From CAWCVR01 sp963799105 (GTDB lineage: Bacteria > Acidobacteriota > Terriglobia > Bryobacterales > Bryobacteraceae), in the NCBI GenBank assembly GCA_963799105.1, contig CAWCVR010000001.1, forward strand, positions 248,001-312,000: DNA of 64,000 nucleotides. The letters run 5' to 3'. Below the pieces are notes generated by a model. The model searched no databases. It worked only from the letters and a program-made list of their open reading frames with translations, and was not told the DNA's origin. This document shows positions 43,655-52,463 of the stretch, one piece after another (position 1 is the first letter of the stretch; each line of letters opens with the position of its first letter). The translations under genes were made by a program, and so were the position numbers.

Positions 43655-45712
43655 GTGAGACTCCTGCGCCACATCTTCTGGCTTGCCATCGCCGTTGCCG
43701 CCGCCGTGTGCCTGGGCGGCGTCGCCCTGTATCGCGGGGAACACATCAACAGCATCTGGCTGGTGCTGGCTGCCGCCTGCACGTACGCCACCGCGTACCG
43801 CTTCTATGGCAAGTGGCTGGCAACGCGCGTCGCGGTGCTGGACGACCGGCGGGCCACTCCGGCGGAGCGGCTGCGCAACGGCCACGACTACGAGCCGACC
43901 AACAAGTGGATTCTGTTCGGCCACCACTTCGCCGCTATCGCCGGTCCGGGGCCGCTGGTGGGGCCGGTCCTGGCGGCGCAGTTCGGCTACTTGCCCGGCA
44001 CGTTGTGGATCGTGATCGGCGCGGTGCTGGGAGGAGCCGTGCAGGACTTCATCCTTCTGTTCGCCTCCATGCGGCGCGACGGAAAGTCGCTGGGCCAGAT
44101 GGCGCGCGAAGAAATCGGCAAGCTGGGCGGCTTCGCCGCGTTGGTGACGGTGCTGCTCATCATGGTAATCATGCTGGCGGTCATGGCGCTGGTGGTCGTC
44201 AATGCCTTGCGCGGCAGTCCGTGGGGCACGTTCACCATCGCCGCCACCATGCCCATCGCCCTCTTCATGGGCCTGTACCTGCGCTACTGGCGGCCGGGCA
44301 AAGTGCTGGAGTGTTCCCTCATCGGGTTTCTGCTGGTAGCCACGGCCATTTTCGCGGGACGCACGGTGGCGGAGTCGGCCACGCTGGCGCCCTGGTTCAC
44401 GCTCAGCGGAATGACGCTGGCCCTGGCGATCGTGGTCTACGGGTTCTTCGCCAGCGCCCTGCCGGTGTGGCTGCTGCTGGCGCCCCGCGACTATCTCAGC
44501 ACGTTCGTCAAACTGGGAGTGGTGACGATGCTCGCCGCCGGGGTGTTGTTCGTGCGGCCGGAGCTGCAGCTTCCGGCGTTCACCCGGTTCACGGATGGCA
44601 CCGGGCCGATTTTCGCCGGCAAGATTTTCCCCTTCTGCTTCATTACCATCGCCTGTGGCGCGGTTTCGGGTTTTCACTCTCTGATTGCGTCCGGCACCAC
44701 GCCCAAGATGATTGCGAAAGAGTCGCACGCCAGGCCGGTGGGGTACGGCGCCATGCTGCTCGAGAGTTTCGTCGCCTTGATGGCCATGATTGCGGCCAGC
44801 TCGATGTCTCCGGGCGTCTACTTCGCCGTGAACTCTCCGGCCGGCGTGGTGGGGACCGCGCCGGCGGCGGCCGTGGCCACCATCAGCGGCTGGGGCTTTC
44901 CGGTGAGCGTCGCGGATATGACCACGCTGGCGCGCGACGTCGGCGAGCGCAGCCTCTTCTCGCGTACCGGCGGAGCGCCCTCGCTGGCACTGGGCATGGC
45001 GCACATCTTCGCGCGCACGGGTGGCGGACGGGCCCTGCTCGGCTTCTGGTATCACTTCGCCATCATGTTCGAGGCGTTGTTCATTCTGACGATCATCGAT
45101 GCCGGCACGCGGGTTGGGCGATTCCTGTTGCAGGACCTGCTCGGCCAGGTCTCGAAGCCCCTGGGACGTACGAGCTGGATGCCGGGCGTGATCCTCTCGA
45201 GTGGCCTGATTGTGTCGGCCTGGGGATATTTCCTGGTGCAGGGCGTGCGCGATCCGCTGGGCGGCATCAATTCGCTGTGGCCGCTGTTCGGCATCGCCAA
45301 CCAGTTGCTGGCGGCCATCGCGCTGTGTCTGGCCACCACCATTCTGCTCAAGACGCACGGCCTCAAATACGTCTGGATCACGTGCCTGCCGCTGGTCTGG
45401 CTGGTCACGGTCACGTTTACCGCGGGCGGCCAGAAGCTCTTCTCCCGCGCGCCGGCGATCGGTTTTTGGGCCCAGGCCGGGAAGCTCTCCGCCGCCTTAC
45501 GCGCCGGCCCGGTGGCGGATGCCGCCTCGACGCGCACGCTGATCTTCAATGCCAGGCTGGACGCCGTACTGTGCGGAGCGCTGCTGTCGCTGGTGGCGGC
45601 CATTCTATTGGACTCGCTGCGCGCGTGGACCGGGATTCTCCGCCACACCCGCAAGACCGCGCTTTCGGAAGCGCCGTTCGTTGCCTCGCAGTTGCGGGCC
45701 GGGGAACTATGA
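43655..45712 (+). CDS. cstA: Carbon starvation protein CstA (peptide/pyruvate transporter family)
   Basis: A 685-residue inner-membrane protein with about 16 to 18 helices. Landmarks are FGHHFAAIAGPGPLVGPVLA, LGGAVQDFILLFASMRRDG, FITIACGAVSGFHSLIASG and GGINSLWPLFGIANQLLAAI. CstA proteins import peptides or pyruvate when carbon is short. The GTG start at 43655 begins a typical N-terminal helix, but its ribosome site is weak. It overlaps the YbdD-like gene by ATGA, the usual cstA-ybdD arrangement. Confidence 0.93.
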   Translation: MRLLRHIFWLAIAVAAAVCLGGVALYRGEHINSIWLVLAAACTYATAYRFYGKWLATRVAVLDDRRATPAERLRNGHDYEPTNKWILFGHHFAAIAGPGPLVGPVLAAQFGYLPGTLWIVIGAVLGGAVQDFILLFASMRRDGKSLGQMAREEIGKLGGFAALVTVLLIMVIMLAVMALVVVNALRGSPWGTFTIAATMPIALFMGLYLRYWRPGKVLECSLIGFLLVATAIFAGRTVAESATLAPWFTLSGMTLALAIVVYGFFASALPVWLLLAPRDYLSTFVKLGVVTMLAAGVLFVRPELQLPAFTRFTDGTGPIFAGKIFPFCFITIACGAVSGFHSLIASGTTPKMIAKESHARPVGYGAMLLESFVALMAMIAASSMSPGVYFAVNSPAGVVGTAPAAAVATISGWGFPVSVADMTTLARDVGERSLFSRTGGAPSLALGMAHIFARTGGGRALLGFWYHFAIMFEALFILTIIDAGTRVGRFLLQDLLGQVSKPLGRTSWMPGVILSSGLIVSAWGYFLVQGVRDPLGGINSLWPLFGIANQLLAAIALCLATTILLKTHGLKYVWITCLPLVWLVTVTFTAGGQKLFSRAPAIGFWAQAGKLSAALRAGPVADAASTRTLIFNARLDAVLCGALLSLVAAILLDSLRAWTGILRHTRKTALSEAPFVASQLRAGEL

Positions 45713-45885
45713 AAGATTGGCGCCGGTTTTGCAAACTCGTAGTGGGCCTGCTGCGGGAATTGGCCGACGAGAACGCCTATGTCCGTTATTTGAAAGCCCA
45801 CGGCCGCGAGCCTTCCGGTGAGGAATGGCGGCGCTTTTCGGACGAGCGGCTCCGCCGGAAGTACACCCGGGCCAAATGTTGCTGA
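45709..45885 (+). CDS. YbdD/YjiX family small protein
   Basis: 58 residues. It matches the YbdD/YjiX (PF04328) pattern: an N-terminal helix (FCKLVVGLLRELADENAYVR), YLKAHGREPSGEEW, and a basic tail ending KCC (E. coli YbdD ends RCC). These proteins are translated with CstA-type transporters and are needed for pyruvate or peptide uptake. The ATG overlaps the cstA stop (ATGA). Confidence 0.88.
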   Translation: MKDWRRFCKLVVGLLRELADENAYVRYLKAHGREPSGEEWRRFSDERLRRKYTRAKCC

Positions 45886-46227
45886 GAGGCGCAGGAACGG
45901 ATCGGCAAACCGCGGCGCCTGCCTTTCGGCCGCCGCGGCGCTGGCGCTCCGGTTCGCGTTCGCCGCGATTCTGAACCGCACATGCCATGCCACGCGCCGT
46001 AGCCGCGTAAATCCGGTCCATCCCATCGGCGTACCGGCCTTCGAAGACGCTCACAAAGCCCGGTTAACGCCGTGGGCTTCGTCAATGATGCGCGAGCCTA
46101 CGCAATTCAGACTGTGTCCACTGGCGACAGCCAGCCCGGGGTGATGCGGCGAGCCCGTGTCGAAGCTGCCAGCCCGAAGACCATTTGCCCGAGGGAATAG
46201 CGCGCTGCGGACGAAAAGGCTTCTCGA
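45886..46227. other. Intergenic, no recognised gene
   Basis: 342 bases between the YbdD-like stop and the stop of the next minus-strand gene. It is GC-rich without a clear hairpin-T terminator, known repeat or supported reading frame. Confidence 0.5.
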
Positions 46228-46959
46228 CTACGGACATGCATCCAGGGGGTGGCGGCCCATGATGGCATCGTTGTGGATGGAGCAGACCAATCCTCGCTCG
46301 CTACCGTCATGGGTGCCACGATGATCGTGGATGGTGACGCAGGAATCCAACCCAAGCGCCGCAATCAGACCTTCACAGTCGAGCACCGCGTCAAAGAAAA
46401 CCCAGATGTGACAGTTTTTCGACCACGGGCGGCCGACCGAGAAGAGCCTGGTCCCACGGTCCCGGAGATGCCGCTCCACCGGTTGCAGGTGTTCGCACAG
46501 GCCGGTCTCGCGATGCAGCGCCATCGCCGCGTCTTCGTTGCCTGCCAGGCGGTAGAGGAACACCAGAGCCTCACGCTGGTTGAGGAAGCGCACGTCATCG
46601 GCTGGAAAGCGCTGGCGGACGTGAGCGAAGACGCGCTCGCCGAGCGCGATGGCTTCGTCGAGGTGGCCGAGCGAACCGAGCATGCTGGCGAGGTTGGCGG
46701 CGGCCGCCATGGCGGCCGGAGAAGCCGGTCCGGCGAGTTCCTGCAAGACGGCAAAGACGGCGCGGAAGTAGGGCTCCGACGCCGCGGCATCGCCGGTACC
46801 TGCAAAGAACCCCTTCCAGGCGACCAGGGAGCGGGCGGCCTCGATCAGGTGCTCCGGGGATTCCGCTGCCGCTTGGCGCAGCCCTTCGATGGCCAGCCTG
46901 GCCGCATCGTCATACCGGCACTCATTCAGTGACCGGATGGCTTCCGGAATGGCGCTCAT
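46228..46959 (-). CDS. Hypothetical TPR-like protein
   Basis: 243 residues. The first 160 residues form helical pairs of TPR type (EAIRSLNECRYDDAARLAIE, ASEPYFRAVFAVLQELAGPA, LGSLGHLDEAIALGERVFAH, NQREALVFLYRLAGNEDAAM). The C-terminal third (WSKNCHIWVFFDAVLDCEGL … VTIHDHRGTHDG) resembles nothing I know. No signal peptide. It overlaps the upstream gene by 4 bases (ATGA) and the two are likely to work together. ATG 46959 is set by this overlap. Confidence 0.6.
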   Translation of the reverse strand: MSAIPEAIRSLNECRYDDAARLAIEGLRQAAAESPEHLIEAARSLVAWKGFFAGTGDAAASEPYFRAVFAVLQELAGPASPAAMAAAANLASMLGSLGHLDEAIALGERVFAHVRQRFPADDVRFLNQREALVFLYRLAGNEDAAMALHRETGLCEHLQPVERHLRDRGTRLFSVGRPWSKNCHIWVFFDAVLDCEGLIAALGLDSCVTIHDHRGTHDGSERGLVCSIHNDAIMGRHPLDACP

Positions 46960-47444
46960 GGCGCCGGGCTCCGCTGTTTCAAGTCCGTGAGCCAGGCCGG
47001 AAACCCTTCGCGCGCGGGCGTTGCGATGCAGCTTCGCACGGCTCGGTCGAGAAGGTCCAGTTCCGCACCGCAATCGCACCAGTGCGAGCGCAGCCAGCCA
47101 ATGGACGGCCGATAGGGCGCGATCTTCCACGCCAACTCGTCGAACGAGGTCCGGTTCGCATCGGTGGGGCGAAGTCCCGAGTCACCTTCCGCGGGATGGA
47201 ACGGGCTCCCTCGCAGAGTGCCGGCGTGTTGGCAAGACCCCGGGTGGCGCAGTAAACGACCGCGGCGCGTGGCACCCTGGCGGGATTCAGCGGCGTTGCG
47301 CTGGAGTTGAGCGGCCGCGGGACGCAGCCCTTCGTCCGCAACGCCGACGAGCGCATCCAAGGCGACCAGCAGGCCCTCGACCGATTCGTCCGGCAGGCTC
47401 CCCAGCAGGCGGACGATGGACTCGATAGCTTGCTGGCCGTCCAT
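46956..47444 (-). CDS. Hypothetical protein with probable paired frameshifts
   Basis: The open frame gives 162 residues (MDGQQAIESIVRLLGSLPDE … WCDCGAELDLLDRAVRSC). In the middle (about 47170-47285) codon usage is poor in this frame and much better in the next one, which reads RVPRAAVVYCATRGLANTP and LCEGARSIPRKV. One inserted base near 47285 and one missing base at the GGGG run 47166-47169 would join the three parts. A CDCGAE motif suggests a metal site. Function unknown; co-transcribed with the TPR-like gene. Confidence 0.5.
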   Translation of the reverse strand: MDGQQAIESIVRLLGSLPDESVEGLLVALDALVGVADEGLRPAAAQLQRNAAESRQGATRRGRLLRHPGSCQHAGTLRGSPFHPAEGDSGLRPTDANRTSFDELAWKIAPYRPSIGWLRSHWCDCGAELDLLDRAVRSCIATPAREGFPAWLTDLKQRSPAP

Positions 47445-47609
47445 TGGTGAAGTGTAACGCAGAATGGCGTCCAAGCCCCGAAGGTCCGGCCAGAAACACC
47501 CGTGCGCGCCGCCACCGGATTCCTCGACAAGTTGCGCGGCTTAACGGGCTGACGCAGGCTTTCTCCGTGGTGTAATGGAAGCTGTCCGTTTCCGGCGGAA
47601 AGCGATCGC

Positions 47610-48791
47610 ATGGATCTGAGCTTCGGCAAAGGCGCGCTCTTGCTCCTGCTGGTGGCCGCGGTGGTCGCCATGCTGACGCGGCGCCTGCGCCTTCCCTACA
47701 GCGTCGGCCTGGTGCTGGCCGGCATGGGATTGGCGTTCCTGCCGCTGGCCCCAAGGATCGCCTTCACCCGCGAAATCCTGTTCGATGTGCTTTTGCCGCC
47801 GCTGCTCTTCGAAGCCGCGTTGTCGCTGCGGTGGGACGAGTTGCGGCGCCAGTTGCCGGTGGTGCTCACACTGGCGAGCGCCGGCGTGGTGCTGTCGGGG
47901 GCGGTGACCGCGGCCGGGATGCGCTACCTGGCTGGTTGGACGTGGCAGAGCGCGCTGGTATTCGGAGCGTTGATCGCAGCGACGGACCCGGTGTCGGTGA
48001 TCGCCACCTTCCGCGAGGCCAGGGTCCAGGGGCGACTGCCGTTGCTGATCGAGTCGGAGAGCCTGTTCAACGACGGCACGGCGGCGGTGGCGTTCGGCGT
48101 CGCCGTGACGCTGGCGGCGGGGCAGAGCCTCTCGGGCTGGGCGGTGGCGGGGACCCTGCTAGCGACCATCGGCGGCGGGCTCCTGTGCGGAGCGGCCGCC
48201 GGCATCCTGGCGCTGCTGCTGGCCGGACGCACGGAAGACCACCTGGTGGAGTTGACGGTCACCACGGTGGCGGCCTACGGGTCGTTCCTGCTGGCGGAAC
48301 GCCTGCATTTCTCCGGCGTGGTGGCGACCATCGCGGCGGGATTGCTGATGGGGAATCTACGCCGGCCCGGAGGGCTGTCGGAGCGTGGACGGGAGGCCGT
48401 GCTGGCGTTCTGGGAGTACGCCGCCTTCGCCGCCAATTCGCTGATATTCCTGCTGATCGGCATGCAGGAATCCGGCCAGAACTTCGCCGCGGTCGGGAGG
48501 CCCATGGCGGTGGCGCTGGTGTTCGTCATGCTGGGGCGGGCGGCAGCGGTCTATCCGCTCTGCGGGCTGTTCGGGCGCTCCGCCTTGCGCGTGAGCCTGT
48601 GGCATCGGCACGCGCTGTTCTGGGGCGGATTGCGCGGGGCGCTGGCGCTGGCGCTGGCGCTCGGCCTGCCCATCGGGATGCCGGGGCGGGCGGAGATCGT
48701 CACCGTGAGTTTTGGGGTGGTGGCCTTCTCGGTGTTCGTCCAGGGGCTGACCATGCGGCCGCTGCTGCGCCGGGCGGGAGAGATTCCGTAG
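47610..48791 (+). CDS. CPA1-family Na+(K+)/H+ antiporter
   Basis: A 393-residue inner-membrane antiporter with about 12 helices. The ion-binding motifs ALIAATDPVSVIATF (TDP) and LIESESLFNDGTAAVAFG (conserved NDG) are present, and HALFWGGLRGALALALAL is the conserved helix-10 type stretch. There is no long C-terminal cytoplasmic domain, so no built-in regulator. ATG 47610 follows CGGCGGAAAG. No operon partner; the toxin-antitoxin pair downstream is on the other strand. Confidence 0.9.
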   Translation: MDLSFGKGALLLLLVAAVVAMLTRRLRLPYSVGLVLAGMGLAFLPLAPRIAFTREILFDVLLPPLLFEAALSLRWDELRRQLPVVLTLASAGVVLSGAVTAAGMRYLAGWTWQSALVFGALIAATDPVSVIATFREARVQGRLPLLIESESLFNDGTAAVAFGVAVTLAAGQSLSGWAVAGTLLATIGGGLLCGAAAGILALLLAGRTEDHLVELTVTTVAAYGSFLLAERLHFSGVVATIAAGLLMGNLRRPGGLSERGREAVLAFWEYAAFAANSLIFLLIGMQESGQNFAAVGRPMAVALVFVMLGRAAAVYPLCGLFGRSALRVSLWHRHALFWGGLRGALALALALGLPIGMPGRAEIVTVSFGVVAFSVFVQGLTMRPLLRRAGEIP

Positions 48792-48808
48792 AGGTCGCGG
48801 GAACACGC

Positions 48809-49137
48809 TTACCGTGGAGAGAGCCCGAGTTGAATGCAGACAGCCCGCTCCGCGGAACGGACGTCGTCGAGCGATAGGGTCGCCAATTTGGATTTGAGCC
48901 GCCGCTTGCCGACCGTTGCAATCCGGTCCGCCATCGCCTTGCGGGGCTCGCCGTGCAAGTCGATTGCGGCCTCACACGGGTAAACGCGCGCGAGGTTACT
49001 CGTTATCGGAACAACCTGAACGCGGTTGAGATTGCGGTTGGACGCGTCGTGCTAACGATGACCGCGGGACGGGTCTTCTTGATCTCACCGCCCAGCGACG
49101 GATCGAAATCCACCCACCAGACCTCACGGCGAAGCAT
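48809..49137 (-). pseudogene. MazF/PemK-like toxin, frameshifted
   Basis: The start MLRREVWWVDFDPSLGGEIK and KTRPAVIVS are the classical MazF N-terminus. The frame then needs one extra base near 49049-49053 to continue as NDASNRNLNRVQVVPITSNL, PRKAMADRIATVGKRRLKSK and LDDVRSAERAVCIQLGLSP. As sequenced the protein would stop after 44 residues. MazF toxins cut mRNA or tRNA at short sites. The start overlaps the antitoxin end by 14 bases. Without antitoxin control a working toxin would be harmful, so loss is tolerated. Confidence 0.8.
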
Positions 49138-49366
49138 GGGGATCCGTTGGGGAGGAGTCGGCTATCGCTCCCTCAGACCAATCCAGCGCCTCTTGCTCGC
49201 GCTGCTGGTCGGCGGCCATGTCGCGGTAGGATGCTTCGATATCCGCAGGTACCACGTGGGGACGAGCCAGCTTCTCGATGAACTGGCTGATCCGGCGGCG
49301 GCCGATGGTGCGGTGAAGCCCCTCATAGACGCTTTCGCTGACAGTGATTGTTAGCTTTCGGTTCAT
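49124..49366 (-). CDS. Antitoxin of the MazEF-like pair (RHH-type)
   Basis: 80 residues. The N-terminus RKLTITVSESVYEGLHRTIG and RRRISQFIEKLARPH fits a ribbon-helix-helix dimer that would bind the operon promoter; the acidic C-terminus (IEASYRDMAADQQREQEALD) should cover the toxin. ATG 49366 is chosen because upstream codons belong to unrelated DNA and repeat A5. It overlaps the toxin start by 14 bases. Confidence 0.8.
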   Translation of the reverse strand: MNRKLTITVSESVYEGLHRTIGRRRISQFIEKLARPHVVPADIEASYRDMAADQQREQEALDWSEGAIADSSPTDPHASP

Positions 49367-49455
49367 CTCGTGGCCTATACGTATTGTATGTGTATAGGCA
49401 GTTGCGGGCTCGCGTGCCTCCTCCGGAATGCGCTCGTGCTCCGCTGACAATGGCT

Positions 49456-49585
49456 CTAGTGCCTTGACCGCGAGAAACTGTTCCTTTGCCACGGGCCGCT
49501 CGCTCACGCTCGCGGTTCTGTCCGGAACCGCGAGCGTGAGCGAGCGGCCCGGTAATGGCACCAAATCACACGGTCGAAGACCTAG
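49456..49585 (-). repeat. Element A copy 5 (full, 130 bp)
   Basis: Inverse orientation: begins ctagtgccttgaccgcgag and ends cggtcgaagacctag, with the two GC-rich arms intact. It follows the truncated gene fragment at 49590-49760 directly, as if inserted in or deleting its 3' end. Confidence 0.9.
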
Positions 49586-49589
49586 CAGC

Positions 49590-49760
49590 GCCTTTTCAAG
49601 GCACGCTTCGATCATCCACGGGGTCACTCGTTCAGCGTCGTTGCGGATTGGAAGATGCAGGCCGTCTCGAAAACCGGCAAGAAGATCGAGGAGCACGAGG
49701 GCCTCGGCTTTGCCGATGGCGATTGTTACGGATTCATCCCCAGTACGAGCTTACCGGGAG
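49590..49760 (-). pseudogene. Fragment of a conserved small hypothetical protein, cut by element A5
   Basis: Minus strand: DESVTIAIGKAEALVLLDLL, then LPIRNDAERVTPWMIEACLE followed by KAL, where repeat A5 begins. The pattern 'v.i.iGkaEALVLfdlL … aE..alw.l...LEk' is a small family of unknown function common in soil bacteria. No start codon precedes VTIAIG in frame before a stop. Truncated at both ends. Confidence 0.45.
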
Positions 49761-49817
49761 GGGCCGTGGGATCGTCGCGGCAAGACGAGTCAAGTATCGA
49801 GATGCCTTGTCTGGTAG

Positions 49818-50434
49818 CTCACGGATGCGGGCGGGTCCGGATGCGGAAGAACATCGAGCCGATGTAGACATTGTCGTTGACCCCGTTCCCGCCGGGGCCG
49901 GGCACGAAGAGGTTCACCTGCATAACGCCAGCGACCTGGCCGACGGCGGCGCCCAGGAACACCGGCTGCTCGATGCGGCCGTTCACGGTGATGGTGGGAG
50001 TTATGCGAGGTGGATAGCGCCCAGGTTGCGCCGCCGTCGGAGCTGCGGTAGAGGCCAGTGTCGGTCCCCACCAAGATCACGCGGCCATCACCCGATGCCA
50101 CCACCGTATTCACTTCCGGCGTAGAAAGCGTCGCGGGGACGAAGGTGCGGCCATCGGCGGAGACGCGCAGAGCGGGCTCGGGAAGCTGCTGGAAGAGCGC
50201 CTGGGTGAGAGGGAAATCGGGCGAGGTGGTGGCGCCGGCGATATCGACATTGGCCTGGGGATCGGTGGCGATGGCGGTGGGCGTGTCAGTGGCGGCGCCG
50301 CTCAGGTCTCTGGTACCGAGCAGGGTTTGGGCGGCGAGGATGGCGCCGGATGCCACACCAACCGAGGCTGTTCGCACCAGCAGAGCGAGAACGGCAAAGC
50401 GGAAACGCTTGGTTTCCTCGCGGGGCTGGGACAT
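49818..50434 (-). pseudogene. Remnant of a secreted SBBP-repeat/TIGR03437-type protein
   Basis: The 5' part encodes a signal-like segment (FAVLALLVRTASVGVASGAI), an SBBP-like motif (TAIATDPQANVDIAGATTSP) and a BNR-like motif (GLYRSSDGGATW). Near 50000-50020 the frame breaks, and the 3' part in the next frame reads TPTITVNGRIEQPVFLGAAV and GVMQVNLFVPGPGG to the stop at 49818. That is the core of the Solibacter-type C-terminal domain TIGR03437. Intact members are much longer, so an internal deletion joined the two ends. Confidence 0.7.
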
Positions 50435-50469
50435 CACCAACGATCACGGGCAATTGCGGGGCCACAGGC

Positions 50470-50517
50470 CGAATGCGGGACGGGGGCGTCCCGCGCGGAC
50501 CAGGGGGTCCGCCCCAC
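50470..50517. repeat. Element C half copy
   Basis: Matches the right half of copy 2 (gatgcgggac..gtcccgcgcggaccag to ggtccgccccac). It lies 3 bases from the stop codon of the gene at 50521 (minus strand), the same stop-adjacent position as the other C copies. Confidence 0.8.
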
Positions 50518-50520
50518 AAC

Positions 50521-51465
50521 TCATTCGCACGAGGATTCGTACGCCGCCATGACCACCCAGGCCACTTTCTGGGGATCCTTGGCATAGAACGACAACCAGT
50601 AGGGGCGATTGACCACCACCGTGTAGCTATCCTTCTTGCCGGCGGGCTTCCATTCGTAACTAATCCGTCCTGGCGATTTTCGCGCCTGCGCCATGGTGAT
50701 AGCGGTCCCCGGATCGAGCTTCAGAAGGCCGATCAGGGCATCCGAGGCAACCCGTATGGGGTCGTCGAACGACCACGCACGCGGCCCCGCTTCGGCTTGC
50801 CGCTGGGCTGCGATCTTGCCGCCGGAGGCTCCCTCCAGGACGATCTTTACCCCACATCCGTCCTTACTAACGGTTGGCTGATCAGGCGCGGTGCGGTAGT
50901 CGACATCGGTGCGGGTCTGGGGATCGACCGACACAACCTGCTGAATCATCAACAGGCTGCAACATCCCATGTGTCCGTAGGTGGCGCCGGGCTTGGGAGC
51001 CTTAGCCTGTGCCCCGGCAAAGAACCAGCCGGCCAAGGTGGCGTGGGCGATGGAATCGGGCGGCCTCTGAATGAGGCGGTCGAAATCGCGAAACGCCTTG
51101 TCATCGCTCATCGGGATGGGGATTCCCTCGATCTCGATCGACTTCGCCCGCTTTCGGCTTTTCGGCGCATCGCAGCAGTAGGTGGTACCGGAAGAGTTGG
51201 TGCCGCCATACTCCAGCCAGATTTCGGGCCAAGACTGGCAGTCGGGATCGAAGAGTGTGAAGTTCTCGAACCCGTGCGAGGCGAAGGCGGTCACTTGTAC
51301 CAGCTTGTGGTCGTACGCGGAGGGATTGCTCTTGATCTGGCAGACCGTCGTCTGCTGGGGCGCTTGGGCGCGCGCGGCTGCGCCGGCGGCCAGAATCCAC
51401 GCCAGGGCCACCCAAAACCCGGGCTTTCGAACAAAAACTGAGCCCATCTGTAGGCGACTGTACAT
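50521..51465 (-). CDS. Exported hypothetical protein
   Basis: 314 residues. A Sec signal (FWVALAWILAAGAAARAQA) follows a short N-tail; ATG 51465 has AAGGGAAAG just upstream. The mature part starts with VCQIKSNPSAYDHKLVQVTA, a motif seen in several acidobacterial secreted proteins, and contains six cysteines including a TTYCCDAP and a GHMGCCS pair that could bind metal or form disulfides. No enzyme motif recognised. It is alone on its strand and ends at a half copy of element C. Confidence 0.6.
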   Translation of the reverse strand: MYSRLQMGSVFVRKPGFWVALAWILAAGAAARAQAPQQTTVCQIKSNPSAYDHKLVQVTAFASHGFENFTLFDPDCQSWPEIWLEYGGTNSSGTTYCCDAPKSRKRAKSIEIEGIPIPMSDDKAFRDFDRLIQRPPDSIAHATLAGWFFAGAQAKAPKPGATYGHMGCCSLLMIQQVVSVDPQTRTDVDYRTAPDQPTVSKDGCGVKIVLEGASGGKIAAQRQAEAGPRAWSFDDPIRVASDALIGLLKLDPGTAITMAQARKSPGRISYEWKPAGKKDSYTVVVNRPYWLSFYAKDPQKVAWVVMAAYESSCE

Positions 51466-51693
51466 CTTTCCCTTGCCGGGAGCAATAGGGAACGGGGAAC
51501 GCGGTTTGCTGGAGGATGGTACCGGTACCCCTCAACTGTGGCCACCGGGCCTCGCGGTCGCGGTTCCGATGCGCTCCAGCTTCGCGGCCGCGACGGACGG
51601 TGACCGGCGATGGAACTCGCGGTTTCCTGACAGCCCCCGGCGATCTGGTAGACTGGAGTTCTCTGGTTTGAATCTCGGTTTCGGGGTCTGTGC

Positions 51694-52413
51694 TTGAAGG
51701 TCCGCGTACTGGTTGTGTCCCTACTGTCGGTTGGTGCGTGCTCCCTGGGCGCCGAATCGCCCGAGGCGACGCCCGCCCTGGCGCCCGACGTGATCGTCCG
51801 GAATTACTGTTCGGCGATGCTCGGCCAGGCTGCCGCGGCGAAGGGCGCATCCATGGAAGTGCAGATCGAAGCCTCGCTTCCCAGCTTGAAAAAGCACGGC
51901 AAGCTGCACGCCCTGCGGCACATTTCGAAGGTGGGCCGTATCACATACAAAGTGCTGGGGTTCGAAGGCGACAACACGGTCAAGAACGAGGTGATCGCGC
52001 GCTTCCTCCAGGCCGAAATCGACGCCCAGAACGAACAGTCGGTGTCCTTTGCCGTGACGCCGGACAACTATAAGTTCTTATACAAGGGCCGCAACCAGTT
52101 CGGCGGGCGCCCGGTGCACGTCTTCCAAGTGACGCCGAAAAAGAAGCGCGAGAACCTGTTCAAGGGCGAGATCTGGATCGACGCCGAAACCTACCTGCGG
52201 GTGCAGGAAACCGGTTACATGGTCAAGAATCCGTCCATCTGGGTGAAGAAGTTTGCCTTCACGCGGCAGTACGACGTGCGCGACGGGATGTCGGTTCCCC
52301 GGCTCGTGGCCGGCCGCGTGGATACCCGGCTGGTGGGCCCGGCGGAGCTGAAGATGGACTTCAGCAATTTCAGCGTCAACACCACCGCCGACGAGGATAT
52401 CGACGCGCAATAA
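51694..52413 (+). CDS. Exported LolA-like protein upstream of hpnJ
   Basis: 239 residues from TTG 51694 with a Sec signal (RVLVVSLLSVGACSLGAE). The body shows the half-barrel pattern of LolA/outer-membrane sorting proteins (EVQIEASLPSLKKHGKLHAL, YKFLYKGRNQFGGRPVHVFQ, KGEIWIDAETYLRVQETGYM). Such proteins carry lipids or lipoproteins across the periplasm. It lies 50 bases upstream of hpnJ on the same strand, so a link with hopanoid lipids is possible; this is inference. Confidence 0.6.
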   Translation: MKVRVLVVSLLSVGACSLGAESPEATPALAPDVIVRNYCSAMLGQAAAAKGASMEVQIEASLPSLKKHGKLHALRHISKVGRITYKVLGFEGDNTVKNEVIARFLQAEIDAQNEQSVSFAVTPDNYKFLYKGRNQFGGRPVHVFQVTPKKKRENLFKGEIWIDAETYLRVQETGYMVKNPSIWVKKFAFTRQYDVRDGMSVPRLVAGRVDTRLVGPAELKMDFSNFSVNTTADEDIDAQ

Positions 52414-52463
52414 CGCGGCGCCTGGCCGCCCTCGCGGCGGCTGCGTGCCGGTGTGGAGGCTCG

